64,000 nt of DNA from Diphasiastrum complanatum (GCA_029204225.1 MU831915.1:33017-97016), one strand, 5' to 3'; positions 1 to 12,205 are shown, counted from the first letter of the stretch. Translations and numbers: made by a program. The notes: generated by a model not told the origin, from the letters alone.

Positions 1-58
1 TAAGCATAGCTGTCATTGCACTTGATAAATATTGCCGCATCTTCACTTCAAAGAGGTC

Positions 59-265
59 TTATTGCGTCTCTGGCATGGGTTCGTCTCTTGGTGTAGGTTT
101 AGAAGGGCCACCCATCTCTTCTTGGAGAGGCGCCACTGTGGAGTTCATATGCTCTTTCTTTCTTGACTTGGACCTGGTGCCATCTCGATGCATGCGGGAA
201 CCGTATTCTCGAACCTGCTCCTCTTCGTCCGTCAATGCTCGTAACTCATCAAGGTGGTCGTCCAT
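59..265 (-). CDS. possible gag N-terminus of the edge element
   Basis: A 68-residue minus-strand reading frame starting MDDHLDELRALTDEEE. It is hydrophilic, with an acidic start and a basic middle (RSKSRKK), and lies about 820 bp downstream of the primer-binding site at 1083-1097, where a gag start is expected. The frame closes inside the window, so if it is gag it is broken. No zinc knuckle or other recognisable domain is present. It could be a chance frame. Confidence 0.25.
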   Translation of the reverse strand: MDDHLDELRALTDEEEQVREYGSRMHRDGTRSKSRKKEHMNSTVAPLQEEMGGPSKPTPRDEPMPETQ

Positions 266-599
266 TATAGTAAGAGGTGTACTTCCAACATATTATCGCC
301 TCTATCCTTTTGATTTTTGAAAACCCTCCCTTCTGTGGCCGGGCCCCACAGCTCTCTTTTCTTCTTTATTAAATCAGCTTCAATGAAAATATCCCCTCCT
401 CAAACTAGCACGCTCACATCACCTGAGAGCCAAGTAGGAACCAGGTCATTTGTGTCCAAGCAAGCACACAACAAACGGAACATACCAACCAAAGCAAACA
501 CAGAGGATCCCTCTCAAGCCACAATCCCCCTTGAGACCAGACGTAGGACCTTTGCCTAGCCGCGCCCACACAAATCTATCACAGAATTAGCCCATGGAG

Positions 600-1045
600 A
601 AACATCCATCCAACCATCTGTGCTTTCAACATTAAGCAGCACATTGCCTCAGTCACGCCCCACCACTTTTTGGTCGATAGCCCTTATAGCTAAACGATCA
701 GTAACTATCCCGCACCAGCAGCTGACCACCCATGCTTTACACCCGAATTCGAGCAGCATCTCTGTATCAATGCTTAACCCATACAGTTCGAATATGTCAC
801 CCCGCACCCCACAAGGCACAGACCGTGCTTTCACCAACCTAATGGCAGCACATTGCCTCATCCATCCTACGTGCAGATGGCGCCAGGCCCGAACCACGGG
901 AACTGACCGTGCTTACACCTCAAGGGCAGCACCTTGCCTCATCAAGTCCCCCGTTCTGTCGATCACCCTGACCGTGGACGCACCCGTGCTTACACTGTGG
1001 GTAGCACCTTGCACAAGGGTTGTCTTGACAAATCCCAAAACGTGG
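600..1045. repeat. degenerate tandem repeats in retroelement leader
   Basis: Five diverged copies share a CCGTGCTT-like block followed 20-25 bases later by GCAGCACCTTGCCTCA or a close variant (near 617, 727, 823, 907 and 984). Spacing is about 75-110 bases. They lie in the untranslated leader of the edge element, between PBS and the possible gag start. Confidence 0.6.
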
Positions 1046-1082
1046 CCATCCCTGTGAGACTTGCGTAGCTGACCGGCTAGTC

Positions 1083-1097
1083 AGCTCTAATACCACA
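1083..1097 (-). other. primer-binding site (tRNA-iMet type)
   Basis: On the minus strand the LTR end CTACA is followed by TG and then TGGTATTAGAGCT, a close match to the usual initiator-Met tRNA complement TGGTATCAGAGC. This fixes the LTR edge at 1098 and the element orientation as minus. Confidence 0.7.
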
Positions 1098-2015
1098 TGT
1101 AGCGCCGGCGTCTCAAAGGGCGCTGGGACTTGAGCGGTTTCCCCAACACGCGCTTAAGTCTAACATTCATCCATCATGCACTTACGTAAAAGCCAACTCA
1201 GAAACGTAACAAGCTTAACCATTCAGACTTAAGAAAACTGGAATCCCAACCAACCCGAAAGCCAACTCAGAATCCGTCCCCAAAAGGTAACCAAAGGCAA
1301 AGACAAGCCACACATGAAACCCAAGGCATAGTGGTTGCCAAACTGACCAATTGGCATAGCAGCAAGCCACACGTCGGTGACGTGGACCCTTAGGCGCCGA
1401 CGACGCAAAAAGGTTGTAGTAAGGGTCCTTCCACTTGGACCAGTCCCGGAGGCGAAACCGAAATGGTAACCATCCCCAAGGATCAACTTTATTATATCTG
1501 AAAAAGGTTAAATTCATACATAGACTGACCGGCCTCAAGGCCACCAACACGTGTTGGGCATTGTGCCTGGCTCGTGCTGGTAGAGGGAGCTGAGACCTGG
1601 CAACTGGATTCATGGCGCTGGTTGAGCTATCCAAGTTTCTGTCTGCCGGACTCCCCCTATAGTTTTGTTGTGATTCGACGCACCCCCTCTGTCCTGAAAT
1701 ATAGTGCTTTCTGGTAAAGCACGCTTTTTAGGACTTAGTTTTTATTTTGTTGATTAAGCCTGGCAAGCCTGGCAGAATTAGTCTGGCTCCCGGACATGGG
1801 TCCCGGGAGCTGTGTCGGTGGCAGAATCAACTTGCTTCCTGACTAGGCCATGACTTGAGCTCCAAAGCTAGCTCATGACTTGTGACTACTTGACTGGCTC
1901 ACCACAGGTCGGAGGCTCAGTCCTTGACGTTCTAACTTGCTCTGGGACCTTAGAGAGTGTCACCCCTTAGAGTCTTACAAGGCACGCTGGGTGCACCCGA
2001 GTCAGCTCTACAACA
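1098..2015 (-). repeat. LTR of edge element (918 bp)
   Basis: Plus-strand ends are TGTAGC at 1098 and TACAACA at 2015, giving TG...CA termini on the minus strand. The inner edge is fixed by the primer-binding site. A TTTATTATA block near 1488 reads as an AATAAA-like polyadenylation signal on the minus strand. The outer edge is set by comparison with the solo LTR ending at 24208. Same family as that LTR, but without its extra internal tandem repeats. Confidence 0.6.
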
Positions 2016-2640
2016 TTGTGGGGGGTGGGGGGGGGATTTGCATTTTGCATTTTGCATTGATTTAAAATTTAGGGTAATATAAGAGTAGATAGTGCTAATA
2101 AAATGAAGATTTAATAGAGAGAGAGAGAGAGAGAGAGAATTTGAAGCTTGCAATAATGGTTCATTTGTGTAATAGACTTATTTTTGAATTGCTAGTGTTT
2201 GAACAAAGATATTCAAAGAAAAGGAAAGAGAGCAAGCGTTGAAAGAGCGAACAAGCTTGCGCTCAATCTTTGAGCTTACCGGTGAGTTTGTGTTCTTTCA
2301 ATTTTTTGATTATTTGAATACGTTACCTAAGATAGTAAAAAGTCAAATGTAATTCATTATTTTCATTTTGTTCAAAGCAGTGTCGTATTTTATCACATCA
2401 CACTAGAAATTAGTTAATATGAAAGAGTGAAATGTAGGTAATTAAAATTCCCAATCCTAGGAGGTGTGTAGTTTTTACTTTAAGTCGAGGTTCTAATCTT
2501 TCCTTGAATGAAAAAATCTACATGCCGCAGGGAGGGAATATGAGGCGACATTCTGAAATAGGACATAACTGCAAGGTTCGGGTATTGTAATTATCACATT
2601 CAATTCTAACTATAAAAGTATTGCAATGAATATAAAAAAA
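2016..2640. other. no gene seen
   Basis: Holds a G-rich run (2018-2036), three GCATTTT units just after it, and the GA microsatellite listed separately; ends in an A-run near 2635. No coding potential recognised. Confidence 0.5.
2116..2138. repeat. (AG)n microsatellite
   Basis: About eleven uninterrupted AG units. Confidence 0.95.
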
Positions 2641-2669
2641 AAAAATTTGAATGCACATGAATTTGAGTA

Positions 2670-3676
2670 TTAATAATCATAAATCATTCTCGTCATTCTC
2701 GTCAAGTCTTGACACTCATCTGAATCTAGGTCTAAGTATAATTGTATATTTTCGATCGTGTCTCTTTGATAATGTGAGCTACCCTCATATTCAACCTCCT
2801 CTTGTTCTAGTTCTATCTCATCCAAACGTGGGGGCCTCAAATTACCCTCAATTTGGCCTTGTACGATTGTAGGAATCTCATCATTTGCAATTGTATCTTC
2901 TTCTTCCGTCATTTCCATATTATTTGGAGCTTGGATGAGTAGTTCATATTCTTCCAAAACCACAAAATTAGGTGGTGGTGTGTCGTATCCAATGTTACAA
3001 TATCTTTTCTTTCAAACACATGTCGTTTTCTTGTATTAAGTTGGATCACATACCACCATCTTGGATCTATTCAATCTGGATGAAATATAAAGTGCCAATG
3101 GATGATATATAATATGCCAAAGAATTAAAAAAATTAAGTTAGTCTTATAAAATCGATACAGAAATAAGATATTAAGAATATTAATGACATTGGGATTGTA
3201 GATTCTCACATGTTCGCAATGTCATGGCAATACTAAATTGTCATGAGAGTCCATTGATATACATTTTGTTGAGTCGATTTAAAAAAACATTGAGTTATCA
3301 TTTCTAATTGTGGCTTGCTTCCACGATAGATGACCTTAAACCATTTTACGTCTAAAATAAAGTATTTGTCGTTAGTCTTGTAATCGACTTCATAAATATG
3401 TTGCAATGTGCCGACATAGTTTAGGTCGTCCGAAACGACATTCACGTCGCTCGCACTACAACGACTATCATGTTGAAAATTGGCCATTATACCACAATCA
3501 TATGTATGTCGCTTGTTGTCAACTCTCTCAACGCGATAATGATGTCTATATGCCCACATGGCAGTGTATGATTTATAGTAAAATACAAAAAAAAAAAAAC
3601 AAAAACAAAAACAAAACAAATTTGTGTAAATTAAAATACTATTTATATATTGAGTAGTACAAAAACAAAACTTCAC
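2670..3676 (-). pseudogene. CACTA-type transposon protein remnant (DUF4216-like)
   Basis: Two minus-strand frames make up the C-terminal part of a CACTA-associated protein. The upstream part (3676-3233) has the DUF4216-like run DVNVVSDDLNYVGTLQHIYE followed by YFILDVKWFKVIYRG. After a break at about 3240-3095 a second frame continues with DPRWWYVIQLNTRKRH near 3075 and then an acidic tail (2963-2670, rich in E and D). DUF4216 followed by an acidic C-terminus is usual downstream of the TNP2 transposase domain in plant En/Spm elements. The TNP2 domain itself is absent, as are recognisable CACTA termini. The break could be an intron or decay. Not expected to be functional. Confidence 0.6.
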
Positions 3677-3972
3677 AAAGACAATAATACACTAATCTTC
3701 CATCCACATCCGCGAACAAATTCTCATTCCAATTTGGTCACTTCTTATCTTTTTTCGAATGCTTGTAACATCGTATCAAAAACTCATTCACGAGTGCATT
3801 TTGAAGGTAAAGGCTCCAAAGGTTTCACAAAGACAATACTACACTAATCTTCCATCCACATCCGCGAACAAATTCCCATTCCAATTTGGTCACTTCTTAT
3901 ATGTTTTCGAATGCTTGTAACATCGTATCAAAAACCCATTCACAAGTGCATTTTGAAGGTAAAGGCTCCAAA
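3672..3972. repeat. 152-bp tandem duplication
   Basis: TTCACAAAGACAAT starts at 3672 and again at 3824; the two units stay alignable with only a few substitutions to about 3970. The duplicated unit lies just upstream (minus sense) of the DUF4216 remnant. On the minus strand both units can be read as a short peptide ending LQAFE, whose family I do not recognise. Confidence 0.85.
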
Positions 3973-4372
3973 TGTTCGTCGTTCTCCAACATTCTCCTTC
4001 TTCTTTGATTGATATTTCTTCTTCGTTTTGAAGTTATGTTTCTTTCCTTTTTGGCTTCTTCATAACTTGAAATCCACTTTTCCATTTATCCACAATTATA
4101 TAATATGAACGTCTCAAGTTTCTCTTTTAATCGAGATCAAAGTCTCTTTTGCACACCATTTCCTTGTGGTACTTCACCCTTAACACCTTCATCTTCTTCT
4201 TCACATATCATTTTTGGACTTGCAGGATGCAATTGTGAGATTGTTTCGGTGATATAAGTACAAGCCAACCTTCTTTTTCTAGATATATGACACATGGCAT
4301 CAATCTATTGATTGCATGGGCCACATCCTTTGGTTAGGTGTCACATCCCATGTGTAGAGGACAGCTCACACG
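3973..4372. other. no gene seen
   Basis: AT-rich sequence without recognised coding content; contains the first of several CACACGTGTG-type palindromes (near 4367) that recur through the copia-like segments of this window. Confidence 0.4.
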
Positions 4373-4928
4373 TGTGGAATAAGCTGAAGTAGGCAAGTTT
4401 TGACTTCTAAAAGATTTCCAAGTAGATCTCCATGTAGGAAATTGGACCAAAAGTGCTCAAAATAGAAAGTTTGATCCAAGTGTCAATTTTGCATGATGAA
4501 TCATCACATGACAAAGCACCCTCACACATGTGGGATCAGAGGGATGATCAGTACCACGAGCTCCCACTTTTTGTATATGTAGAGCCACATTTGGCCATAA
4601 TCAGAGAAGCAACACCAATTTTGGTTTTCGAGGCAATTCTTGTCAATTTCATCATTTGTCTTGATTTTTTTTTATAGTTTTGAGTTCCTATCATATTGTA
4701 CTTTGATTTCAGGCTGGAGTCCGTACTTTGACATGTTTTCACACGCGTGAAACCAGCAAGTACAACTCCCCTTCATTTATGATTGTTCTTGTTAGATTTT
4801 CTCATCTAAATTTGATCTAAATTGATCTAAATCTTGTGTAGATTGGTAGATCAATTGTATCTAACATCCAATCACTCTTGTGGATCATTTTAGGATCCAT
4901 TCTTGGTCCAATTTTGCAGATTTCCACA
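4373..4928 (+). repeat. candidate 5' LTR (about 556 bp)
   Basis: The right edge is firm: TTTCCACA at 4928 is followed directly by a primer-binding site. The left edge is chosen at TGTGGAAT (4373) because it mirrors the right end (TGTGGAA / TTTCCACA), as in the copia LTRs at 22057 and 48313. No second copy is in the window to confirm it. Confidence 0.45.
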
Positions 4929-4941
4929 TGGTATCGGAGCC
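4929..4941 (+). other. primer-binding site (tRNA-iMet type)
   Basis: TGGTATCGGAGCC, one base from the usual TGGTATCAGAGCC, directly after an LTR-like CACA end. Marks a plus-strand element running towards the gag remnant at 6628. Confidence 0.75.
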
Positions 4942-6627
4942 AAGTACAAGAGGATTTATGAAGATTTGATGGGGTTGATCCAAAACTAAGCCCAAATTAG
5001 CAAGTTTTAAAAACTAGCTAATTTTGATGTGGCGAGTTGGCTAGGATAGGCATACTCAAAATTTATGGACAAAAACTTGTTGTGGGCTTCAGGGGTACTT
5101 TTCACACGTGCTAGAATGTACAGTACCAGTTTTGGAGCCTTATGTTTCAGTTTGATGCTAAATCTCCCAAATTAACAAGTTTGTGGAAACTAGCTAATTT
5201 TGAGGTAGAGAGTTTGAATTGATAGCTAGATTCAATTTTTTTGTACCAAAACTTGTTGTAGGCTATAGGTGTACTTTCCACACGTGTGGGGCCATACACA
5301 ACCTGTTTTGGTTGGGAAAATTCAAATTGATTCATAATTTGACTCATACACCCAAATTTAGAGATTTTTAGTGCAAATTCAAGCTTTTTCTATAGAGATT
5401 CTATTCCTATGATTTGTTCTTGGGTTAGATCATCCAAATAATTTATTTGAAGCTTGATTTCAGGTGCATTAAATGTGTTTCTCTGATTTTTTGAGTACAT
5501 GTCAAAGTTGAGAGAGATATTGCCAAAAATCATAGATTAAGGAGTGATATGCAAGGTGAGAGGTTGAAATCCATTGTACCATCACTCTAGATTTGTTCAA
5601 GAGTGATAGCCTTGCTATGTAGAGGGCAAGATCTAGAAGCTCATTTTGTGTTGGTATTGGTGGAGAGTTTGTCTTCTCCTAGGTGATCAAATCTTTCTAA
5701 GTGGCATTAGCTCTTTGAAGCACAGTATCTTAGTGAAAGAGAAGAATCACAACTTTTGATTTTGAATTTCATTCCAACTCTTAAGAGGTAGAGTCATTGG
5801 TGGAATCCAATAGGGGTGAATGAATTCAATTTATTGAGCAAAAATTGACATAGTATGTATGAAACTCAAAATAGTTCTATTCAACTTTCTTTGTGAGAGT
5901 GTGAGGGTCAATTTGTGATCCCATTGGATGTCTAGAATGAGGAGGAGTCCATATTTGAGTATTCATGCATGGTTGAGATCTTTGTGAATCTCTAGTTGTC
6001 TAATTTTTAAGCTTTGTGAAAAATTATTGACATAGGTTGTTATCAAACTATTACAAATCCATTCCAAATCTCAAGAGTGAGATTCTTTGGGGATTCCAAA
6101 AGGGGTGATTGGATCTTAATTTTATGTGTTTGAATCAAATATACATGTCAAGTTTGAGTGATCTAGTGTAGATCCTATATTTTGTGAAAATTGGTGGTAT
6201 AGTTTGTTGTCAAATCAAATCAAATTCATTCTTAATCTCAAGAGTGAGATTATTTGAGTCAAGAGTGAGTCCAAAAAAAGTGATTAAGTTTGATTTTCAT
6301 GTGTTTGAAACAAAACCCATCTTTTGTTCAATAATCTCAAGTGTTAGTCAAGTGAAAAGGAAAATCTAGGTGTAAATCTTTTCATATCCATTTCAACTCT
6401 CAAAAAAAAGAGTGAGGCCAATAGGAGTTTGGATCTGATTTCTATAGTGATTTGATTCAAAGATTGTGTGCTTTTGTCTTAGTGATCAAAGCAAAGTTTC
6501 CAAGTGACTAGTCATTAGTGTGAAGATTGATTCTTAGGTTTGTGAGCTAGATCTTTTGTAGATCCTTCTAGAGTATTGAATATGTTGAAGTATATTCTCT
6601 TGAGAGTCACAATTACATTTGTGAATC
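4942..6627 (+). other. long untranslated leader of the 4.4-kb element
   Basis: About 1.7 kb between PBS and gag with no long reading frame. It is built from diverged internal repeats (listed separately) and includes CACACGTGT motifs near 5104 and 5280. Long leaders of this kind are frequent in plant LTR elements. Confidence 0.5.
5765..6480. repeat. diverged direct repeats in leader
   Basis: The phrase CATTCCAAATCTCAAGAGTG and its variants recurs near 5769, 6060, 6228 and 6388. Each time it is followed by a GGTGATTGGAT or similar block and a TGTGTTTGAATCAAA block. Spacing is uneven (about 160-290 bp). Confidence 0.6.
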
Positions 6628-7828
6628 ATGTCACAGGTTTTTATTCACATGGCATCAATAGGTGGCATCCTATTGAAGGCAAGTAAGGATCTTAAGTGCA
6701 ACCTTTGTGGCAAGGGAGGATATTTTTCCTCAAGATGCTACAAAAAGAAGACCAATCCATCCAAGGACAACCAAAGCAAGGGGGCCGAGGTGAAGGATGG
6801 AGCTTCAAGTTTGAAATGCAAATACAAGAAGGAAAAATCCAAGGAAAGGTGTTTCCTTTGTGGAAAGTTGAATGAGGCTTGGAGTCTCACAAGGACTTGC
6901 AAGAATTGTCTTCAAGAGTCCATCACAACACATGTCAAAACTTTTGAGATTTTTTATTTGGAAGTGCATTGTTTGGTTCAAGATGCAAAGGTAGATGTCA
7001 CTTTCATGAAAGTAACTTGGATTTATTTCATGTCCTTGGAGAGTAGTCTGCTTGGAACTTTGGATAAGTTCAAACTTATTGCTATTATCCAAGAGAAATC
7101 AATCAAGAATAAGGAGCAATCACAAAATGAAAATAGTCTCATTTATGCTCTCATGTCAACTTATGAAGAACCATTTTGCTTTGAAGAGATTTTTGTATCT
7201 CAAAGGTGGATTAAGGCAATACTAGCTGAGTGTGATGCCTTAAAATATAGCAAAGCATGTTTTCCTTGTAAACTTACATTGAATATAAAGTCAAGAAAAT
7301 GGAAATGTCTTCATAATGTAGATTCTTTTGTTTTCAATAAGACCATGAATGATGTGTTCATTCATAAAGATGAAAATTGTAAGTTTTCAATCTTGAAGGC
7401 AAGTTGTAAACTTCTTATGAGAATACAGTGAAGCATCCAAAGTGGACACTTATATCCATAAGCAAGTAGTTAGCCTTATTGAGATAGAAATACTTTTTGA
7501 TTTCAATATTAGAAAAATCATGCCAAGTTGTGGTGATTTTTGGACTTATGTTTCTAGTATAAGTAATCTTGATAATCGTAGGAAGTGCATATTGAATGGT
7601 CATGATTGTTGTGATCATTATGAGACATGGAGGTCTCATATTTCCATCAAGAAGGAGCATCATGAAGAGGATCTTAAGGAGTCATCTCAAGGTTCAAGTG
7701 TGCCAAGGATTGAGGAGGAGAGACTTTCACAAGTTGTGATTCCAAAAAGAAACTCAAGAAACATGGTTGAGCCCATGTGGCTCACATTTCAAGGGAAAGA
7801 GGAGCATATCTCATGTGGTGTACATCTC
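6628..7828 (+). pseudogene. decayed retroelement gag with degenerate zinc knuckles
   Basis: A 267-residue frame (6628-7431) is followed after a stop by a second frame (from 7442) that is cut by the LINE at about 7829. Near residue 24 it has CNLCGKGGYFSSRC, a CCHC zinc knuckle whose histidine is replaced by tyrosine. A second cysteine cluster starting CFLCGK lies near residue 75. Lysine-rich stretches around both fit a nucleic-acid-binding gag C-terminus. The position, about 1.7 kb after the PBS at 4929, also fits gag. Protease, integrase and RT of this element are not seen; the LINE begins where they would be expected. Confidence 0.5.
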
Positions 7829-9918
7829 ATACTTACTTTTTCCATCACCCACCTCCATCTAGCATGCATGGAGACTCCAAATTCCATCGGTATACCTAGG
7901 AGTCTGAATATAGCCCCTTCCTCAATGTGCATGCAGCCATTTCCCTTGAGGAACTCTGAATCCTTCCCTGATTTTTTTCTGTAGGCCGTCTTTGCATGGT
8001 TGATTTCCTCCTCCGAAGCCAAGCAAAAGGTGTCTAGACTGTCAAATAGCTCTCTCTTTGACTGACCATCATCCTTCATTATGAAGTTTACATCATCCAC
8101 AAAAGCCTGATTGCAAAGCCTGATACTCATCTTCACTTGGATAGGCTGAATTTTCCCCTCCTCTATCTTGCTTCTCACTAGGTAACTCAAGGCCTCCAAG
8201 GCTAGAATGAATAGGTAGGGTCTTAGCGGACAACCATGTCTGATCACCCTCTCAACCTAGAATGTATCAATCAATCTCCCATTGAGTATTGGCTGAGGCG
8301 TCCTTGAGGAGCACTGCAATATAATCTATGAACTGCGATCCTTAGCATGTCTAGTATGAAGCTCCACTCCATTCTGTCATAGGCCTTATACAAGTCAACT
8401 TTCATGAAGATTACCTCCTCCCTTCTCATGTCTGCTAAAGCCAACCCTTCCGAAAGGCTGAAAATGACCTCCTATATGTGTCTTCCTGGGACAAAACTCT
8501 TTTATTCCTCCCTAACCCAGCCAGCAAACCTCGGGTTCATACAATTAGCAAGAGCCTTCGCTAAGATTTTGTACCCCGTGGTGAGCATGGTGATGGGTGT
8601 CCAGTTTCTTATATTCCCTTTTGTCTCTTTTTTGTAAATGAGCTTAATGAGCCCCTGATTCATTTACTTCGGCAGTCCTCCCTTCAAGGTTGACTCCTCT
8701 CATACTTGTAACAATAGGAGTGCCACCTCCTCTCTAAAAGTGAAATAGAACTCAGCTCCAAGCCCATCAATGCCTAGTGACTTACACTTCTTCTGTTCTT
8801 TAATGGCTTGTAAAATCTCCTCTAGGGTAAGGGGTCTTGGGATGTGGTCCATGTGTTGCTTGATTTTGAAAGCTCTAAAAGTCTCCTTGATGGGTCTATC
8901 TCCTTTCCCAGCCCACCACTTCCTGAAGAAGTTTTGAAGGTGCTCAATACTCAAACTCTTCTCTTCTAGCTCTCTAAGCCTGGTTTTTTCTGCCACCAGG
9001 TCAGCCCCTGCATCTTCTTCTCCCTTTCTCACTCTGTCCTCCAGTTCTTCCACCTTACGGTACAACTCTTCTCTTTCTTTTTTTCTCTTGGTAGCGATCT
9101 CCTTCTTAGCTCTGGCCAAAGTACTCTGAGTTATCTTGATGGCATTGATCCATCTCCTTGTGGCTGACCCTCTAACCAGGTATAGTTGTTGCCCCTCCTC
9201 TCCTGGATAAATGAGAAAAGTATAGGTTTGTGATTTCAGAAAGAGAAGTTTCTTTTGCTACTGTACTCCACTGAGGTCCCAATCTCCCTTAGTTGTTCCG
9301 AGATGTATCCTGTGTCAAGATGGGCCATTCTCAAGTGTTCTCCACTCTGCTGATTACTCCATGTGAAGTCCCTGTCTCCCTGGATTTTCATGAGATCCAG
9401 TGCCCTCATCATGGTTAGCCACTCTGCTAACTCCAAGTCTCTTACTTGACTCTCTTTTCTCTTGTATCTATCTAAGTTTTGCTCAACCATGTTGAAATCT
9501 CCTAGCATCACCACATTGCCTCCCATGCCAGCTAACTCCTTCCAGAGAGAGATCTTTTCCATACTGGAGTTTCTTGCATAAATAAAGATGAACTTAACTT
9601 CCCTAAAGTTCTCTTGGAGAGTGACTTGGAGCCAGTCATGCCTCTTACTTTTTTTCACTTTTTCACCGTCTCTCCCAGCCTCCTGTGGATGCCTAGGGCA
9701 AGTCCTCCTACTTTTTTGGATGGTCTGTCCAATGCCATTCATACTCCATGGAGATGAGCTCCATGTTCTTCCTCAGATGTCCTTGATCCACTTTTACTTC
9801 TTGCAGGCAAATCATATTTGGCTGCACCTTGTTAACTCATAGCCAATTTCTCCAAGCCTTGGCCTTCAGCTCCTCCGTCAGGCCTCTGGTGTTTGCTGAA
9901 AGAACCAACATAAGTGAC
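7829..9918 (-). pseudogene. LINE ORF2 remnant: endonuclease and reverse transcriptase
   Basis: The endonuclease part (9918-9236) has NMICLQEVKVDQ near its start, with the catalytic glutamate, and later GDFNMVE; this is the APE-type endonuclease of L1 elements. A charged linker (9119-8940) leads into RT with KSLGIDGL at about 8770 and RNWTPITMLTTGYKILAKAL at about 8560-8620. FVPGRHI near 8490, DLYKAYDRMEW near 8380 and RHGCPLRPYLFILALEAL near 8240-8190 follow. The catalytic box reads FVDD rather than the usual FADD (about 8100), so even this key site is altered. The frame ends after GIPMEFG and an MEKVSM stretch. The remaining C-terminal region is lost. Confidence 0.85.
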
Positions 9919-12205
9919 TAGTGATGAGTTTTTGACCCCCTCCCCCTGGCTCTCTTGAGTTTTTCCTTTTTTTTTGGTAGTGTTTGAGGAAATCTTGCCT
10001 CTTGGCTCCTCTTGCTCTCTGCTAGCCCATCAGTCGCCATCAGAGAGGATCCTCCTGTAGAGCAAATGTCAACATCAGACAATTTTGTGTGGGTTTGGTC
10101 CCCCTCTTCTCCTTGCAAATTTTTCTCTTTTGAATTTTCAGTCTCCTCGGAACAGTTCTGAGTTTTTTTATTCTCTCCAAATTTACGCAAAGGACAATTG
10201 TACGATCGGTTGCTAGGAGTTTTAAACACTTGTCCTGAGAATTGTTCCGTACTGCCATTCAAGCGTATAGCCTCCGTATGCCCGGGGTGAGTGTTTTTCT
10301 TAGGGCTATCAAAATTGACCATTTTTTGCTCTTTTTTCAAATCTGACTTCGGGGGGGGGGGGCATACGGATGATTGTATTATCCTCTTGAGGGTCAAATT
10401 GGTCTCGGGTGATGGCTCATCTCTCCTGTAGTTTTCTGGTTCCAACTCCCTTAGAAATTCAAAGGCATTAGAGGTGGACAAGGGGGGATCTTTTGGCTGC
10501 TGCCTTGGAGCTTTGTCCTCTTGTTGACCTGTCAGTCCCTCTTGAAGGTGGGCCTTTCCTTTCCTCATGTTTGTGGGGCTTGGTTCAACCACCAGGCCAG
10601 TCTCTGAGTCGTCTTCCTTCTTTTCCTTACCCTTCTGGGCCTCAACAAAGGTGGAGACCCTGTTGAGGTCCCTATGAGCCATGCCACCTCTCATGCTTCT
10701 TTGTCCTCTTCTCCCCCAGTATGTGGTGAATCCCTCATTGTCTTCATCCAGCCAACTCTTTGCCTCCCATTTGCTTGTGTGAAAATCTGCTTGAGGCTCT
10801 TTCTTGGGATTGTTTTTGGGCTTTGTGAGACAGTCTTTCACCAGGTGACCCCTCAATCTGCAATAAAAGCATGCATCTGGCAAGTTCTTTTACAAAACCT
10901 TTACCTGAGCATTGTAGGAAGGACCAACAACTCTAATAGTCTAGGGGGGATCTTTCTCCAAGTCCACCTCAACCAAAACTTGTCGAGACCACCTGGGATT
11001 ATAGCCTTTCTCTTTCTTTTGAGCTATCATCTTTCCAATGGGATTCACCAGATAGTTGAGGTGATACCTCAGATGACAAGGAGTATCCACCAACTCAATC
11101 CACACTGGGACTCTTGTGGGCTTCTTCTTCTTTGGATTGAAACTTGGATCATATTTGAACATAAAAAGTGGGGAGGCCCTGTACATCCAAGGGCCTTCTG
11201 CAAGAACTTTGTTCACACTATCCTCATCTGCCAAAATGAAACAAAAATAGCTCTTTCGCAAAATTTGAATTTTAGTAAGCATAATGCCTCTTCGGGTCCA
11301 TTGAGCAAGGACCCACTTCCTCAGCTCTTCCAAAGGTGGTCTAGGTCCCAGACATAGACCAAGCAGGGCTCTCTTCCGGTAGCTCTCCAAGGCTTGGGCC
11401 TCCACTTCAGCTAGTAATGAGACTACAGGCTCCTATGGGGTAGAAAGATGTGGTGCTTCTTGAACTTGTACTTGTTCTTTCCATGGGGTAAACCCTGGTG
11501 GAAAGCTCCCATCACTAGCTACTTACTCCTTTCCTTTGCCCGTCTTCCTTTTGGTCACTCTTTTGGGAGAAGAGGACTCTTCCTGCCTTAAATCCATTTC
11601 TTCATCAGTCCAACTTATCTTCCTGGGTGTTGCCTCTCCCTTATGGCTCTCTGAAAGGCTCTTCCACTCTGCTTCAACTTCCATCCCTTCTGAGCTCTCA
11701 CCTATTTGTTCCAAGGATGGAGAGGCCTCTCTTCTCTCAGCTTGTGAATCATTCACCATGCCCTTGCTCTTCATCCATGAGGTGCTTGCTCTTATATTCC
11801 TTGATGTGTGAAAGAGCATCCCTGTCATGTATACTGGCTGCCTCCTCCTGCTCCTTCGTAAGATTTTGGACCAGTTGAGAGAACTCAACTTCATCTTCCT
11901 CAGCTAGCAACTTTGTTCCTGCTATCACTAAAGCTTGTTTGAAGCTTATTTGTCCACCTGTGGAAGCTTGCCTATGTACCCCCTTTGTGCAAGGGGTTCT
12001 TGTACCTTTTGCCTTGTCAATTGTGCCCTTGAAAGCTTGCTTTCTCTGGCTGAAAATCTCATTTTGCTACTGGTCAAACTGCGATTGACCAGCTAAGGTC
12101 TGGAACTCTTCAAACTCCCTCAAAAGAGCCCTATTTCTCCATGGTTGAGTTGCCTTTGTGCTCTAGGAGCCTTTTGTGCCCTTCTCTTGCTCATCCCTCT
12201 TCATT
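9918..12205 (-). pseudogene. LINE ORF1 remnant: DUF4283 and zinc knuckle
   Basis: Three long open stretches (11894-11523, 11405-10941, 10883-9918) lie in one frame, broken mainly by stop codons. The N-terminal part has KQALVIAGTKLLAEEDE near 11940. The middle holds a DUF4283-like domain with GPWMYRASPLFMFKYDPSFN and RVPVWIELVDTPCHLRYHL. Next comes the CCHC knuckle CFYCRLRGHLVKDC (near 10870-10830), then a long charged, low-complexity tail. This is the ORF1 RNA-binding protein layout of plant L1-type LINEs. Because the disruptions are few, the insertion does not look extremely old. ORF1 is longer than a minimal nucleocapsid because of the tail. Confidence 0.85.

Larger units (their letters stand above)
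1..2015 (-). mobile_element. LTR retrotransposon 5' end (gypsy-like), cut by window edge
   Basis: Read on the minus strand this is an LTR (2015 to 1098), a primer-binding site, then about 1.1 kb of leader and possible gag start running off the window at position 1. The order LTR, tRNA-iMet-type PBS, leader is the layout of an LTR retrotransposon 5' end. The LTR resembles the solo LTR at 21.4-24.2 kb: both begin TGTAGC and end TACAACA on the plus strand, both carry a TTTATTA block and a GGTAAAGCAC block. No pol is in the window, so gypsy assignment is an inference. Confidence 0.6.

Noticed and set aside
620..1057. 145-codon plus-strand frame
   Set aside because: Produced by the tandem repeats of the leader and antisense to the element.
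1215..1634. 139-codon minus-strand frame
   Set aside because: Lies inside the LTR defined by its PBS and by similarity to the solo LTR; no protein-like features.
10674..11357. 227-codon plus-strand frame
   Set aside because: Antisense shadow of LINE ORF1 (DUF4283 and zinc-knuckle region).
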